DNA of 46,682 nt from CANGYM01 sp044372405 (GTDB taxonomy: Bacteria > Pseudomonadota > Alphaproteobacteria > JAJTHO01 > CANGYM01), in assembly GCA_044372405.1 (NCBI GenBank), contig JBILRW010000010.1, positions 1 through 46,682 on the forward strand. Reading direction: 5' to 3'. This document shows positions 1 through 9,119 of this stretch, piece after piece. Position 1 is the first letter of the stretch, and every line of letters begins with the position of its first letter. The translations under genes were made by a program, and so were the position numbers. Under the pieces are notes generated by a model that saw nothing but the letters and a program-made list of their open reading frames with translations, was not told where the DNA came from and did no database searches.

Positions 1-341
1 TCATTGACATCATCCAAATGGGTTCGCCCCACCATGGTCGTGATGACGCCGGCGTGGGCCGATCCCGTCTCTTCGTGGTTATAGCTGCCAATCAGGATGC
101 TTTTGCCCAGTCCCACGGAATAAACGGTGTTGCCTTGATCGGGGGCGTACATGGCCTCTAATCCCAAATCAAACCGGCTGCTGGGCCGCGTGCGCCAAAC
201 CCCCAGGGCTCCGTAAAATAACGGGGCGTCTTCTCCCAGGGTAATCGTGCGATACGCGTACAAGTGACGGTCAACATTCACAATGGCGTGGGGCTTATTC
301 AGACCCTCAAGCAACGTGGTCTTTAACGACGACACAGACAT
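1..341 (-). CDS. Hypothetical protein, N-terminal part only
   Basis: The reading frame runs off the left edge of the window, so only about the first 113 residues are visible. I recognise no family. The visible part has no obvious signal peptide or membrane segment and contains several short beta-rich, glycine-containing stretches (for example VYSVGLGKSILIGSY). An earlier in-frame ATG exists at 362-360. I prefer the ATG at 341-339 because an AGGA lies 9 nt upstream of it (351-354), and because the upstream promoter would place the transcription start near position 358, too close to the first ATG. The gene is divergent from dapB. Function unknown. Confidence 0.6.
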   Translation of the reverse strand, partial: MSVSSLKTTLLEGLNKPHAIVNVDRHLYAYRTITLGEDAPLFYGALGVWRTRPSSRFDLGLEAMYAPDQGNTVYSVGLGKSILIGSYNHEETGSAHAGVITTMVGRTHLDDVN

Positions 342-364
342 AGACACGGATCCTGTTTTCATAA

Positions 365-392
365 AGTATACCCTAAAAAAAGATGGTGACAA
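365..392 (-). promoter_or_regulatory. Sigma70-type promoter of the truncated left-edge gene
   Basis: On the minus strand there is a -35 TTGTCA (387-392), a 16-nt spacer and a -10 TATACT (365-370). The predicted start near 358 gives a short leader before the ATG at 341 and decides the start codon of the downstream gene. Confidence 0.6.
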
Positions 393-489
393 TGTTAAAA
401 TATAGTTTATAATAATAAAATTTTAACGAATTGTCAAGGTGTTTGTTTTTGTCTTTGTCTTCTGGGGCTATTTTTGGTCTTTATGACGA

Positions 490-505
490 AAAAACGTGCG
501 TTTTT
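490..505 (+). promoter_or_regulatory. Short dyad upstream of dapB, possible operator
   Basis: AAAAACG and CGTTTTT face each other across a 2-nt centre, 51 nt before the dapB start. A further pair of arms, GTTAAAAT (394-401) and ATTTTAAC (420-427), lies upstream in the same intergenic space. Either could be a regulator site or chance in AT-rich DNA. I see no riboswitch-like architecture. Confidence 0.25.
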
Positions 506-556
506 GCCCAAAATGCTTTATGACAAAGGCCCTCTTAACGGTGAAGGAACGCAATC

Positions 557-1354
557 ATGATTAAAATTGGTGTTGCAGGTGGCGCAGGGCGCATGGGAAA
601 AGCGATTGTCGCGGAAATTGCCCGCAATCCCCGCTGTGAACTGGTGGGCGCCACGGTTCTGGAGCAGGACCAAAGCCGCGGCCGCGATGCCGGCGAAGTG
701 GCGGGTATTGGTCGTTTGGGTGTTCCCCTGCGACACACTGCCGTGGAAATGTTTGAATCGGCCGATGTGGTCATTGATTTTACGTCTCCGGCGTCGTCTC
801 TGGAACATTGTATGCTGGCCCATGAATACAAAGCCGCGTTGATCATTGGCACCACGGGCTTTAGCCCCAAACAAACGGAAATGCTGAAAAGCCACGCGGA
901 GACGGTTCCTCTTTTGGGGGCCCCCAACATGAGTTTGGGGGTCAATTTGCTGCAGGCCATCACCACGTTGGTGGCCAAAATTTTGGATGAACGGTTTGAT
1001 GCCGAAATTCTGGAAATCCATCACAGTGCCAAGCGGGACGCGCCGTCGGGCACCGCGTTGGCCCTGGGTGAGGCCGTGGCCAAAGGGCGCGGCGTCCGGT
1101 TATCCGATAAAGCCGCCCATGATCGTTCGGGCCAAAGAGACATGGGCGACATTGGCTTTGCCGTTTTGCGGGGCGGTGATGTGGTGGGGGATCATACGGT
1201 TATGTTTGCAGGTCCGGGGGAGCGTATTGAATTATCCCACCGCGCCAGCAGCCGCGTGATTTATGCCCACGGCGCCGTTCATGCCGCCCTGTGGATTGCG
1301 GATAAGCCGGCGGGATTTTACACCATGCAGGATGTTCTGAATTTGGGATTATAA
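557..1354 (+). CDS. dapB: 4-hydroxy-tetrahydrodipicolinate reductase DapB
   Basis: DapB reduces 4-hydroxy-tetrahydrodipicolinate with NAD(P)H in the lysine and meso-diaminopimelate pathway, in the cytosol. The 265-residue length is typical. The N-terminus carries the dinucleotide-binding glycine motif GVAGGAGRMG at residues 5-14. Residues 153-165 hold the family signature EIHHSAKRDAPSG, with the catalytic His-His pair at 155-156 and Lys159. A NIGTTGF-like segment (here IIGTTGFSP) sits near residue 97. A GAAGGAA ribosome site precedes the ATG. The stop is 3 nt before leuS, so the two genes are probably co-transcribed. Diaminopimelate supply fits the peptidoglycan genes elsewhere in the window. 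Confidence 0.97.
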   Translation: MIKIGVAGGAGRMGKAIVAEIARNPRCELVGATVLEQDQSRGRDAGEVAGIGRLGVPLRHTAVEMFESADVVIDFTSPASSLEHCMLAHEYKAALIIGTTGFSPKQTEMLKSHAETVPLLGAPNMSLGVNLLQAITTLVAKILDERFDAEILEIHHSAKRDAPSGTALALGEAVAKGRGVRLSDKAAHDRSGQRDMGDIGFAVLRGGDVVGDHTVMFAGPGERIELSHRASSRVIYAHGAVHAALWIADKPAGFYTMQDVLNLGL

Positions 1355-1357
1355 GTC

Positions 1358-3865
1358 GTGCGCTATACCCCCAAAGACACCGAAGCCAAATGGCAGGCCG
1401 CCTGGGACCAGGGCCAGGATTTTGCCGTGGATACGGTTCTTGCCAGGCGCCCCTATTACGTTTTGGAAATGTTCCCCTATCCGTCGGGAAAAATCCATAT
1501 GGGGCATGTGCGTAATTATGTCATTGGGGATGTCATGGCCCGTTTTGCCCGGGCCCAGGGGTATGATGTGTTGCATCCCATGGGCTGGGATGCCTTTGGT
1601 TTACCTGCCGAAAATGCGGCCATTGAGCGGGGCGTGCCCCCCAAAAACTGGACCCTGCACAACATTGCAGCGATGCAGGGACAACTGAAAGCCTTGGGGC
1701 TTTCCTATGATTGGGACCGCACCTTTGCCACCTGTGATCCGGATTATTACCGTTATGAACAGGCGTTTTTTCTGGATTTTTACCAGCGCGGTTTGGCCTA
1801 TCGCCGGGAATCTTGGGTCAATTGGGACCCCATAGAACATACCGTTCTGGCCAACGAACAGGTGGTGGATGGTAAGGGCTGGCGTTCCGGCGCCCCCATT
1901 GAAAAGAAAAAACTGGCCCAGTGGTTTTTAAAAATCACGGACTACGGCGATGCCCTGTTATCGGGGCTGGAGGATCTGAAAGACTGGCCTGATGCCGTCA
2001 CGCTGATGCAAAAAAACTGGATCGGAAAATCCTCCGGCGCCCATATTCATTTTGACATTCGGGATCAGAAGGAAACCATCACCGTTTTTTCAACGCGGCC
2101 GGAAACGTTGTTCGGGGCGGCCTTTGTCGCCATTGCCCCGCATCATCCCCTGGCTGAACAGCTGGCCCAAAGCAATGAAGGCCTGGCCCATTTTATTGCC
2201 GCCTGTGATGCCGCGGGCACCAGTGAGGCCGCCATCGAAACCCAAGAAAAACGGGGCTATGATACGGGGCTCAGGGCCATTCATCCCCTGGGTGGCCAAG
2301 ATGTGCCCCTTTATGTGGCGAATTTTGTGCTGATGGATTATGGCACGGGGGCCGTGTTTGGCTGTCCGGCCCACGATGCGCGGGATTATGCCTTTGCCTC
2401 AACCTATAATCTCCCCATCCGCCGTGTGGTGGCGGGGGATGCTCCTTTGCCCTACACCGAATCCGAAGGCACAATGCTGGATTCGGATTTTCTAACGGGT
2501 CTTTCCGCGCCGGAGGCTAAAGAAGCCGCCATTGAAAAACTGGAAACCCTGGGAAAAGGTGCCCGAAAAATCACCTATCGCCTGCGCGATTGGGGCGTTT
2601 CGCGTCAACGGTATTGGGGGTGTCCCATTCCCATGATTCACTGTCCCACGTGCGGTGTTGTGCCGGTGCCCAAGGATCAACTGCCCGTCACGTTGCCCGA
2701 AGATGTCACCTTTACCACTGGCGGCAATCCCCTGGCGGCCCATCCCACCTGGAAACATGTATCGTGCCCCACCTGCGGGGGAAAGGCCCAGCGGGAAACA
2801 GATACCTTTGATACCTTCTTTGAATCATCATGGTATTTTTTCCGGTACATTGTCCCTGAGGGCGATCCCTTTGCCCATCCCGACGTTTTGAAAAAATGGC
2901 TGCCGGTGAATCATTATATTGGCGGGGTGGAGCATGCCGTGATGCACCTGCTGTATGCCCGTTTTTTCACGCTCGCCCTCAATACTGTGGGCCTGAGTCC
3001 TGTTACCGTGCCGTTTCAAAAATTATTGACCCAGGGCATGGTGTGTCATGCGTCCTGTAAACGCGCCGATGGGGCGTGGCTGTATCCCGAAGATGTCGTC
3101 TTTAATAACGATGTGGCGACGTGCCGCACCACTGGCCAGGCGGTGACGGTGGGTCGCGCCGAAAAAATGAGCAAATCCAAAAAAAACCTGGTGGATCCCG
3201 AGGCCATCGTGGCCACCTATGGTGCCGACACGGCCCGTTTGTTTGTCCTCTCCGACACCCCGCCCGAGCGGGATATGGAATGGTCGGAAGAGGGCTTAGA
3301 AGGCGCCTGGCGTTATACCCAGCGCGTGTATCGTTTGGCCCGTAAAGCCATCGACGTCGGGCGGGGCGCGGGAAATCCGGATCGAGCCATTCTTGTTGCC
3401 ATGAACAAAACCCTGCGTGATGTGGCGGAAGATCTTTCTCATTGCCACACCAACCGCGCCATTGCCCGGATTCGGGAATTTAGTAACGTACTGGAAACGC
3501 TGAATCCGTCAAAAAGTGTGGATCAAGCGGGGCTGTGGCAGGGGGCGCGCACGCTTCTTATCCTGCTGGCCCCCTTCATGCCGCACCTGGCGGAGGAACT
3601 TTGGCAGGCTATGGGGCAATCGGTGCGCCTGTCCAAAACCCAGTGGCCCACGCCGGATCCTGCCTATTTGGTGGAAAGCAACGTCACGCTGGCGGTTCAA
3701 ATCAACGGGAAACGTCGCGGGGAAATTACCGTGGCGGCGGATGCCGATGTTTCAAGCATTGAACACCAGGCCCTGAATGATCCCCAGATTTTGCCCTATC
3801 TTTCGGGTCAAACCATCAAAAAAGTGATTGTCGTGCCCGGGCGGATTGTCAGTGTTGTGATTTAG
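1358..3865 (+). CDS. leuS: Leucyl-tRNA synthetase LeuS
   Basis: This class I synthetase charges tRNA-Leu with leucine. It has 835 residues, slightly below the usual 850-870. The Rossmann-fold HMGH motif is at residues 47-50 and KMSKS at 603-607. Between them lies the CP1 editing domain with the threonine-rich STRPETLFG near 248 and the GTGAVFGCPAHD stretch near 330, the part that hydrolyses mischarged tRNA. Two CPTCG knuckles between about 430 and 475 look like an inserted zinc ribbon. The C-terminus has the anticodon-binding helical domain and the small LeuRS-specific tail. The start is GTG, 3 nt after the dapB stop, with no clear ribosome site, which suggests coupling to dapB. The gene converges on polA. 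Confidence 0.98.
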   Translation: MRYTPKDTEAKWQAAWDQGQDFAVDTVLARRPYYVLEMFPYPSGKIHMGHVRNYVIGDVMARFARAQGYDVLHPMGWDAFGLPAENAAIERGVPPKNWTLHNIAAMQGQLKALGLSYDWDRTFATCDPDYYRYEQAFFLDFYQRGLAYRRESWVNWDPIEHTVLANEQVVDGKGWRSGAPIEKKKLAQWFLKITDYGDALLSGLEDLKDWPDAVTLMQKNWIGKSSGAHIHFDIRDQKETITVFSTRPETLFGAAFVAIAPHHPLAEQLAQSNEGLAHFIAACDAAGTSEAAIETQEKRGYDTGLRAIHPLGGQDVPLYVANFVLMDYGTGAVFGCPAHDARDYAFASTYNLPIRRVVAGDAPLPYTESEGTMLDSDFLTGLSAPEAKEAAIEKLETLGKGARKITYRLRDWGVSRQRYWGCPIPMIHCPTCGVVPVPKDQLPVTLPEDVTFTTGGNPLAAHPTWKHVSCPTCGGKAQRETDTFDTFFESSWYFFRYIVPEGDPFAHPDVLKKWLPVNHYIGGVEHAVMHLLYARFFTLALNTVGLSPVTVPFQKLLTQGMVCHASCKRADGAWLYPEDVVFNNDVATCRTTGQAVTVGRAEKMSKSKKNLVDPEAIVATYGADTARLFVLSDTPPERDMEWSEEGLEGAWRYTQRVYRLARKAIDVGRGAGNPDRAILVAMNKTLRDVAEDLSHCHTNRAIARIREFSNVLETLNPSKSVDQAGLWQGARTLLILLAPFMPHLAEELWQAMGQSVRLSKTQWPTPDPAYLVESNVTLAVQINGKRRGEITVAADADVSSIEHQALNDPQILPYLSGQTIKKVIVVPGRIVSVVI

Positions 3866-3881
3866 GGGTGGCAGAGAGGCC

Positions 3882-6422
3882 TCATTCCCACCGCTGCCCC
3901 ACGCTTGCATCCACCACCAAAGGCACACTCAGCGCATAATCCGGTAAATGGGCCGTTTCCATGACGTTAACCAGCTGAGACAAAAGAGTATTTTGTTCCT
4001 CTGCCGGAACCTCAAACACCAATTCGTCGTGAACTTGCAGGATCATGCGGGCGCGATACCCTTTTAATAAGTCCGCAACACGAATCATGGCGCGTTTAAT
4101 CAAATCCGCCGCTGCCCCTTGCAGGGGCGCATTGATGGCCGCGCGCTCCGCAAAGGCCCGGCGGGCGGGATTATTATCCCCCAACCCTGACAGCGGAATT
4201 CGACGCCCAAACAGGGTCGTGATGGCTTGATCGCGACGAGCCTGTTCCAAAACCGTGGTCATATAGGTTTGAATCCCGGGATAGCGGGCAAAATAGGCAT
4301 CCATGATGGCCTTGGCCTCGGCCTTAGTGCATCCCAGTTGCTTGGCCAGGCCAAAGGGCGTAATGCCGTAAATCATCCCGAAATTCACGGCCTTGGCCCG
4401 ATAGCGCAGGGCGGGCGTGACCTGCTCAAGAGGCACCCCAAACACATGATGGGCGGTTAGGGTATGGATATCGCTTTGGGTGTGAAAGGCCTGTTGCAAC
4501 GTTTCGATGTTGGCCAAATGGGCCAGCAGGCGGAGCTCGATTTGGGAATAATCACAGGAAATCAGCACCGATTCCGGGGGCGCGTAAAAGGCCGTGCGGA
4601 TTTTTTGGCCCTCTGTGCTGCGCACCGGAATGTTTTGCAAATTGGGATCACTGGAACTCAGGCGCCCCGTGGCCGTCACAGTGGCGGAAAAGGTCGTATG
4701 AATACGCCCCGCTGCGTCAATCATGGGGGGCAGAGCATCGGTGTAGGTGTTTTTCAGCTTGGCATAATGACGCCAGTCCAGAATATCCTGGGCGATGGTG
4801 TGGCCCTGTTCCACCAGGGTTTCCAAAACATCGGATCCCGTGGAAAAGGCCCCCGTTTTGGCACTTTTCTGGCTGTGGGGTAGCTTCATTTCCTGAAACA
4901 AAACCTCCGCCAACTGTTTGGGAGAGCCCACATTAAAGGCATGTCCGGCCTGCATGGTGATCCGATCCTGAAGCCGGTCCATTTGGGTCCCAAACTCCGT
5001 GCTAAGGGTGGATAAAACCGTTGTATCCACAGCAATGCCCGCCTGTTCCATGACGGCCAAGACGGGAATCAACGGGCGATCCATGGTTTCATAAACGCTC
5101 ATGCTGCGGGCAGCGGCCAATTTTTGATACAAAACAGGAAATAAACGGGCGATGACGGCAGCGTCTTCCCCCGCTTGTCCGTCTAGCGTGTGATGCAGAT
5201 AATGCCCCGCCGCTGCGGCCAGGGTCTGGCCCGTCATGGACAATACATATCCCATGACCAGGGTATCCTGGGGCAAGATTGTTAAGCTCAACCCCAAAGT
5301 CTTCAGCCTGTGCATTTGGGTTTTAACGTCGTGGCTGATCCACAGCACACTGGGATCAGAGAGTAAGGGGGGCAGCACCGCTTGCGCAAAATCTTGGGGA
5401 AGGTGCCAGACAGTATCCGCTGATCCGCACACATCAACACCGGATTCAGTCACGGTAAAGGCACAGATGCCACTGCCGCGAATGTCTTTCATCATCAGCG
5501 CAATATCCGCATCACCCTGGACAGGGCGATAAGCAAAAGCGTTGGTGGTATCCTGGGCCTGACCCGGAACCTGGAACCGATGAACCAGGGATTGAAACGC
5601 CAGTTTTTGTAAAAAGGATAAGAAAGAGGCATGATGAATGTCCCGAACCAACGCCTGGGGCGCATGGGGCAGGGGCACATCGCGGCGCAGGCGCACTAAT
5701 TCCCGGGATAGCCGCGCCATGGCGGCCCCCTCCACCAAGCGTTCCCGCCGTTTGGGTTGGGCGATGGTGCCTGCTTTTTCTAAGAGAGCGTCTAAGGATC
5801 CAAAGGTCGTGATCAACTCAGCGGCGGTTTTCAGCCCAATGCCCGCAATGCCCGGGATATTATCGCTGCTGTCCCCGGCCAGGGCCTGAACGTCAATGAC
5901 CTGCTCCGGATACACCCCGAATTTTTCAAAAACCTGATCCCGCTCGATCACTTTATTTTTCATGGGGTCCATCATGAAAATGGTGGGCTCCACCAGCTGC
6001 ATTAAATCTTTATCCGATGACACAATGCAAACCCGCTGCCCCTGCTGCGCCAGGGTGGTGGCCAGGGTGGCGATGATGTCATCGGCCTCAAAGCCCTCTT
6101 GCTCAATGGGCACCAAATCCAGGGCCTCCACAGCCTGGCGAATCAGGGAAAATTGGGGAACCAGGTCGGCGGGGGCGTCTGGACGATGGGCTTTGTATTC
6201 GGGGTACAGGTCCTGGCGAAAACTGCGGCGGCCCGCATCAAACACCACCAACAAACGCTGGGCCCCCACATCCTGAATCAACTTTAACATCATGGAGCAA
6301 AACCCATACACCGCATTCACCGGCGTGCCATCGGGGGCATTCATGGGGGGCAGGGCGTGATAGGCCCGAAAAATATAACCCGAGGCATCCACAATGTGCC
6401 AGAGAGGAGGGGTGTCACTCAT
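3882..6422 (-). CDS. polA: DNA polymerase I with inactive proofreading domain
   Basis: PolA fills gaps and removes RNA primers during lagging-strand synthesis and repair. At 846 residues it is shorter than the E. coli enzyme (928). The N-terminal 5'-nuclease domain (about 1-290) is intact, with VDASGYIFRAYHALPP and EGFEADDIIATLA. The polymerase domain keeps motif A DYSQIELR (Asp624), motif B RYRAKAVNFGMIYG and motif C VHDELVFE (Asp799). The central 3'-5' exonuclease domain is degraded: where the family has FDTET the sequence reads FTVTE (T323 and T325 at the acidic positions), and the KYD motif reads KTQ. Proofreading is therefore probably absent, as in Taq polymerase. The ATG overlaps the stop of the upstream antitoxin gene (ATGA), implying translational coupling. 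Confidence 0.97.
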   Translation of the reverse strand: MSDTPPLWHIVDASGYIFRAYHALPPMNAPDGTPVNAVYGFCSMMLKLIQDVGAQRLLVVFDAGRRSFRQDLYPEYKAHRPDAPADLVPQFSLIRQAVEALDLVPIEQEGFEADDIIATLATTLAQQGQRVCIVSSDKDLMQLVEPTIFMMDPMKNKVIERDQVFEKFGVYPEQVIDVQALAGDSSDNIPGIAGIGLKTAAELITTFGSLDALLEKAGTIAQPKRRERLVEGAAMARLSRELVRLRRDVPLPHAPQALVRDIHHASFLSFLQKLAFQSLVHRFQVPGQAQDTTNAFAYRPVQGDADIALMMKDIRGSGICAFTVTESGVDVCGSADTVWHLPQDFAQAVLPPLLSDPSVLWISHDVKTQMHRLKTLGLSLTILPQDTLVMGYVLSMTGQTLAAAAGHYLHHTLDGQAGEDAAVIARLFPVLYQKLAAARSMSVYETMDRPLIPVLAVMEQAGIAVDTTVLSTLSTEFGTQMDRLQDRITMQAGHAFNVGSPKQLAEVLFQEMKLPHSQKSAKTGAFSTGSDVLETLVEQGHTIAQDILDWRHYAKLKNTYTDALPPMIDAAGRIHTTFSATVTATGRLSSSDPNLQNIPVRSTEGQKIRTAFYAPPESVLISCDYSQIELRLLAHLANIETLQQAFHTQSDIHTLTAHHVFGVPLEQVTPALRYRAKAVNFGMIYGITPFGLAKQLGCTKAEAKAIMDAYFARYPGIQTYMTTVLEQARRDQAITTLFGRRIPLSGLGDNNPARRAFAERAAINAPLQGAAADLIKRAMIRVADLLKGYRARMILQVHDELVFEVPAEEQNTLLSQLVNVMETAHLPDYALSVPLVVDASVGQRWE

Positions 6423-6769
6423 AGGGGCAGAGGGGAATTCGGGTCTGTCTTCGCCCCGGTATCCCCGGCAAGGGGCGTTAACGATAACCGAAACCCAAGT
6501 CCCTTTAAAATCGAAGTCATGGTTTCCAGCGTTGGATTCCCCTGTTCAGACAGGGCCTTATAAACCCCCTGCCGATTGGACTGCGTGCGTTCTGCCAGGG
6601 AACCCAGCCCCCCCTGCGCCCGCGCCACGTCCCGCAGGGCCAGCAAAAAGAACTCCTTATTGCCGTCCTCGGCGTAATCTTCCAGGGCAATGTTGAGGTA
6701 AATTTGGGCCCTTAGGGGGTCCCCTAACCGTTCCAAGTGCCATGTTTCAAAAGACGTTGTTCTATCCAT
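6419..6769 (-). CDS. HTH antitoxin of a RelE/HigB-type pair
   Basis: This 116-residue protein has the form of the addiction-module antidote family: an N-terminal region YLNIALEDYAEDGNKEFFLLALRDVA followed by a helix-turn-helix around LGSLAERTQSNRQGVYKALSEQGNPTLETM. Such proteins neutralise the partner toxin and repress their own operon. The ATG at 6769 is preceded by AGGA at 9 nt and lies within the last codons of the toxin gene, overlapping it by 8 nt, so I prefer it to the longer frame that starts at 6847. Its TGA overlaps the polA ATG. The C-terminal tail after about residue 100 is proline- and glycine-rich and probably disordered. Confidence 0.85.
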   Translation of the reverse strand: MDRTTSFETWHLERLGDPLRAQIYLNIALEDYAEDGNKEFFLLALRDVARAQGGLGSLAERTQSNRQGVYKALSEQGNPTLETMTSILKGLGFRLSLTPLAGDTGAKTDPNSPLPL

Positions 6770-7088
6770 AAAATAAGTTCCTGTGTTTTTGCCAATAGAT
6801 TTTGGCTGTTTCGATGTCTTTGGTTTGGGTTGATTTATCACCCCCACAAAGGAGAATCACAACGGTGTCATTTTCTTTTCCGTAATAAACCCGATATCCT
6901 GAACCGAAGAAAAAACGGAGTTCAAACACACCGTCCCCCAAAAATTTACTATCCCCAAAATGCCCCATGGCGATCTGGCGGATTCTTTTGGAAATTCGTT
7001 CCTCCGTCACCATATCCCTTAAACCCGACAGCCAACGGGTGAAGGGCTCCCTTCCATCCTCTGTTTTGTAGATTTTAATCGTAATCAT
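6762..7088 (-). CDS. RelE/HigB-type toxin (Gp49-like family)
   Basis: This 108-residue protein resembles the phage Gp49-like/HigB branch of the RelE superfamily: an N-terminal strand plus WLSGLRD, a helix with RISKRIRQIAMGHFGDSK, then GVFELRFFFGSGYRVYYG and a strand VILLCGGDKSTQTKDIETAKIYW. Family members are usually ribosome-dependent mRNA endonucleases. Here that is inference from fold-level similarity. The gene starts 6 nt after the thrS stop without a recognisable ribosome site and overlaps the antitoxin by 8 nt. The order toxin-then-antitoxin is the one usual for HigBA-like pairs. Confidence 0.85.
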   Translation of the reverse strand: MITIKIYKTEDGREPFTRWLSGLRDMVTEERISKRIRQIAMGHFGDSKFLGDGVFELRFFFGSGYRVYYGKENDTVVILLCGGDKSTQTKDIETAKIYWQKHRNLFYG

Positions 7089-7094
7089 TGTAAA

Positions 7095-9011
7095 CTAAAA
7101 ACGACAATCTTGCAACCCCATTTTCCCCAAAAACGCCCCCTGGCTCAGGGTTTCCGTGTCGGAACTGCCCAGGCGGCGGAGGGTCACGGTGCCTTCTTCG
7201 GCCTCTTTCGCCCCGATGATGGCCAGCAGGGGGATTTTTTTCAGGGAATGCTCGCGGATTTTATAGGATACCTTTTCAGGGCGCGTATCCAAAATCGCCC
7301 GCACACCGGCGGTTTTTAGGGTTTCGTAAAAGGCCCCAGCGGCATCATCCTGGGCGCTGGTGATGGTCAGCACCGCCACCTGTGTGGATGCCAACCACAA
7401 CGGCAAATGCCCTGCTGTGTTTTCCAGGAGGATACCGATGAACCGCTCAAGACTGCCCAAAATCGCGCGGTGCAGCATGACGGGATGGACCTTTTCCCCC
7501 GCCGTGTCCACATAGTGAGCCCCCAGGCGTTCGGGCAAAATAAAATCACATTGCAGGGTGCCGCACTGCCAATCCCGTCCGATGGCATCGCGCAGAACGA
7601 ATTCCAGTTTGGGGCCGTAAAACGCGCCCTCCCCAGGATTCAGGGTAAAATCCAGGCCCGAGGCAATGGCGGCCTCTTTCAGGGCGGCCTCGGCCCGGTC
7701 CCATGTTTCATCGCTGCCGGCCCGTTTTTCGGGGCGGTCGGAAAACTTGATCCGGACATCGTGAAATCCAAAATCGGCGTAGACGTCTTTCAGCAGCGCG
7801 CAAAACGCCACGGCCTCGGCATTAATCTGATCCGGCGTACAAAAAATATGGGCATCGTCCTGGTGAAAGGTTCTTAGGCGCAGCAGTCCATGCAACGATC
7901 CCGATGATTCATTCCGGTGAAGGGTATTAAATTCCGTCAACCGCAGGGGCAAATCGCGGTAACTTTTAATCCCCTGTTTAAAAATCTGAACATGCCCGGG
8001 GCAGTTCATGGGCTTAATGGCAAAGGTTTTTTCGTCCTCCCCATGTTGACAGACAAACATATTGTCGCGGAATTTGTCCCAGTGACCGGATTGTTCCCAC
8101 AGGGTTTTATCCACCAGAATGGGGGTGCTCACCTCTTGATAACCGTGGTCCTGCATTTTTTTCAGGATGTATTTTACCACGCCCTGATAAACGGTCCAGC
8201 CGGCGGGGTGCCAGAAAATACTGCCGGGGGCTTCTTCCTGAAAATGAAACAGCTCCATGGCGCGGCCCAGTTTCCGGTGATCGCGCTTTTCGGCCTCTTC
8301 CAGCATCGTCAAATAGGCCGCCAAGGCCTCCTTACTGGGCCAGGCGGTGCCGTAAATTCTTTGCAGCATAGGATTTTTGGCATCGCCGCGCCAATACGCC
8401 CCGGCCACCCGCTGCAGTTTAAAGGCCGTGCCTATGTGCCCCGTGGTGGGGAAGTGAGGCCCCCGGCATAAATCCACAAAATCCCCCTGGCGGTACAGGG
8501 TGATGACTTCGGTTTCGGGTAAATCGTGGATAATTTGGGCCTTAAAGTGCTCCCCCATACCCTTAAAAAAAGTGATGGCGTCGTTACGGTTCCAGACTTC
8601 GCGCACCAGGGGGATTTTCGCCTCAACAATCTGGCGCATTTTGGCCTCGATGGCGGCCAGGTCTTCCTCACGAAACGGCTGCGGCGCGTGAAAATCATAA
8701 TAAAACCCGTTTTCAATGGACGGGCCAATGGTCACCTGAACGTCGGGGTACAGGGCCTTCACCGCCTGGGCCATAATATGGGCGGCATCGTGGCGCAGGG
8801 TTTCCAGGGCGGCGGGATCATCGGTGGTTAAAATCGCCACCCGCGCATCCCGATCAAGGGTGTGGGACAGGTCATAAAGCACGCCCTCCACCGACAGCAG
8901 CGCCGCGCGCTTGGCCAGGCTCTTGCTGATAGTATCGGCCAGTTCCAGGCCGGTTAACGGGGCATCATAGGTACGCTGGGCACCATCGGGCAGGGTCAGG
9001 GTCAGGGTCAT
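7095..9011 (-). CDS. thrS: Threonyl-tRNA synthetase ThrS
   Basis: This class II synthetase charges tRNA-Thr. From the ATG at 9011 it has 638 residues, typical for the family. A longer frame from a GTG at 9059 adds 16 basic residues that families lack. The N-terminal TGS domain (about 1-62) is followed by the editing domain with HDAAH. The catalytic core carries the zinc ligands in MNCPGH, TFHQDDAH and MLHRAILGS, motif 2 near TEFNTLHRNE and motif 3 in GSLERFIGILLE. The last 110 residues form the anticodon-binding domain. The toxin gene follows after 6 nt. A hairpin lies 20 nt upstream of the start. I saw no T-box leader. Confidence 0.97.
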   Translation of the reverse strand: MTLTLTLPDGAQRTYDAPLTGLELADTISKSLAKRAALLSVEGVLYDLSHTLDRDARVAILTTDDPAALETLRHDAAHIMAQAVKALYPDVQVTIGPSIENGFYYDFHAPQPFREEDLAAIEAKMRQIVEAKIPLVREVWNRNDAITFFKGMGEHFKAQIIHDLPETEVITLYRQGDFVDLCRGPHFPTTGHIGTAFKLQRVAGAYWRGDAKNPMLQRIYGTAWPSKEALAAYLTMLEEAEKRDHRKLGRAMELFHFQEEAPGSIFWHPAGWTVYQGVVKYILKKMQDHGYQEVSTPILVDKTLWEQSGHWDKFRDNMFVCQHGEDEKTFAIKPMNCPGHVQIFKQGIKSYRDLPLRLTEFNTLHRNESSGSLHGLLRLRTFHQDDAHIFCTPDQINAEAVAFCALLKDVYADFGFHDVRIKFSDRPEKRAGSDETWDRAEAALKEAAIASGLDFTLNPGEGAFYGPKLEFVLRDAIGRDWQCGTLQCDFILPERLGAHYVDTAGEKVHPVMLHRAILGSLERFIGILLENTAGHLPLWLASTQVAVLTITSAQDDAAGAFYETLKTAGVRAILDTRPEKVSYKIREHSLKKIPLLAIIGAKEAEEGTVTLRRLGSSDTETLSQGAFLGKMGLQDCRF

Positions 9012-9030
9012 GGAACGACGAAGAAATACT

Positions 9031-9050
9031 GTTAAAAGAACCTTTTTAAC
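9031..9050 (-). promoter_or_regulatory. Inverted repeat just upstream of thrS
   Basis: GTTAAAA and TTTTAAC arms of 7 bp face each other across 6 nt, 20 nt before the thrS ATG. It could be a repressor site or an mRNA hairpin near the ribosome site. The same GTTAAAA/TTTTAAC arms occur, wider apart, upstream of dapB (394-427). AT-rich chance similarity is possible. Confidence 0.3.
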
Positions 9051-9119
9051 AGAAGCCACGGGGCGGGGATAGGGGGATTTCGTGGAAATAAGAACAATAA
9101 CAAAAACCGACTTTGGTCC

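Noticed and set aside
8990..9119. T-box or attenuator leader for thrS
   Set aside because: Only a small hairpin is seen; no T-box sequence or specifier loop.
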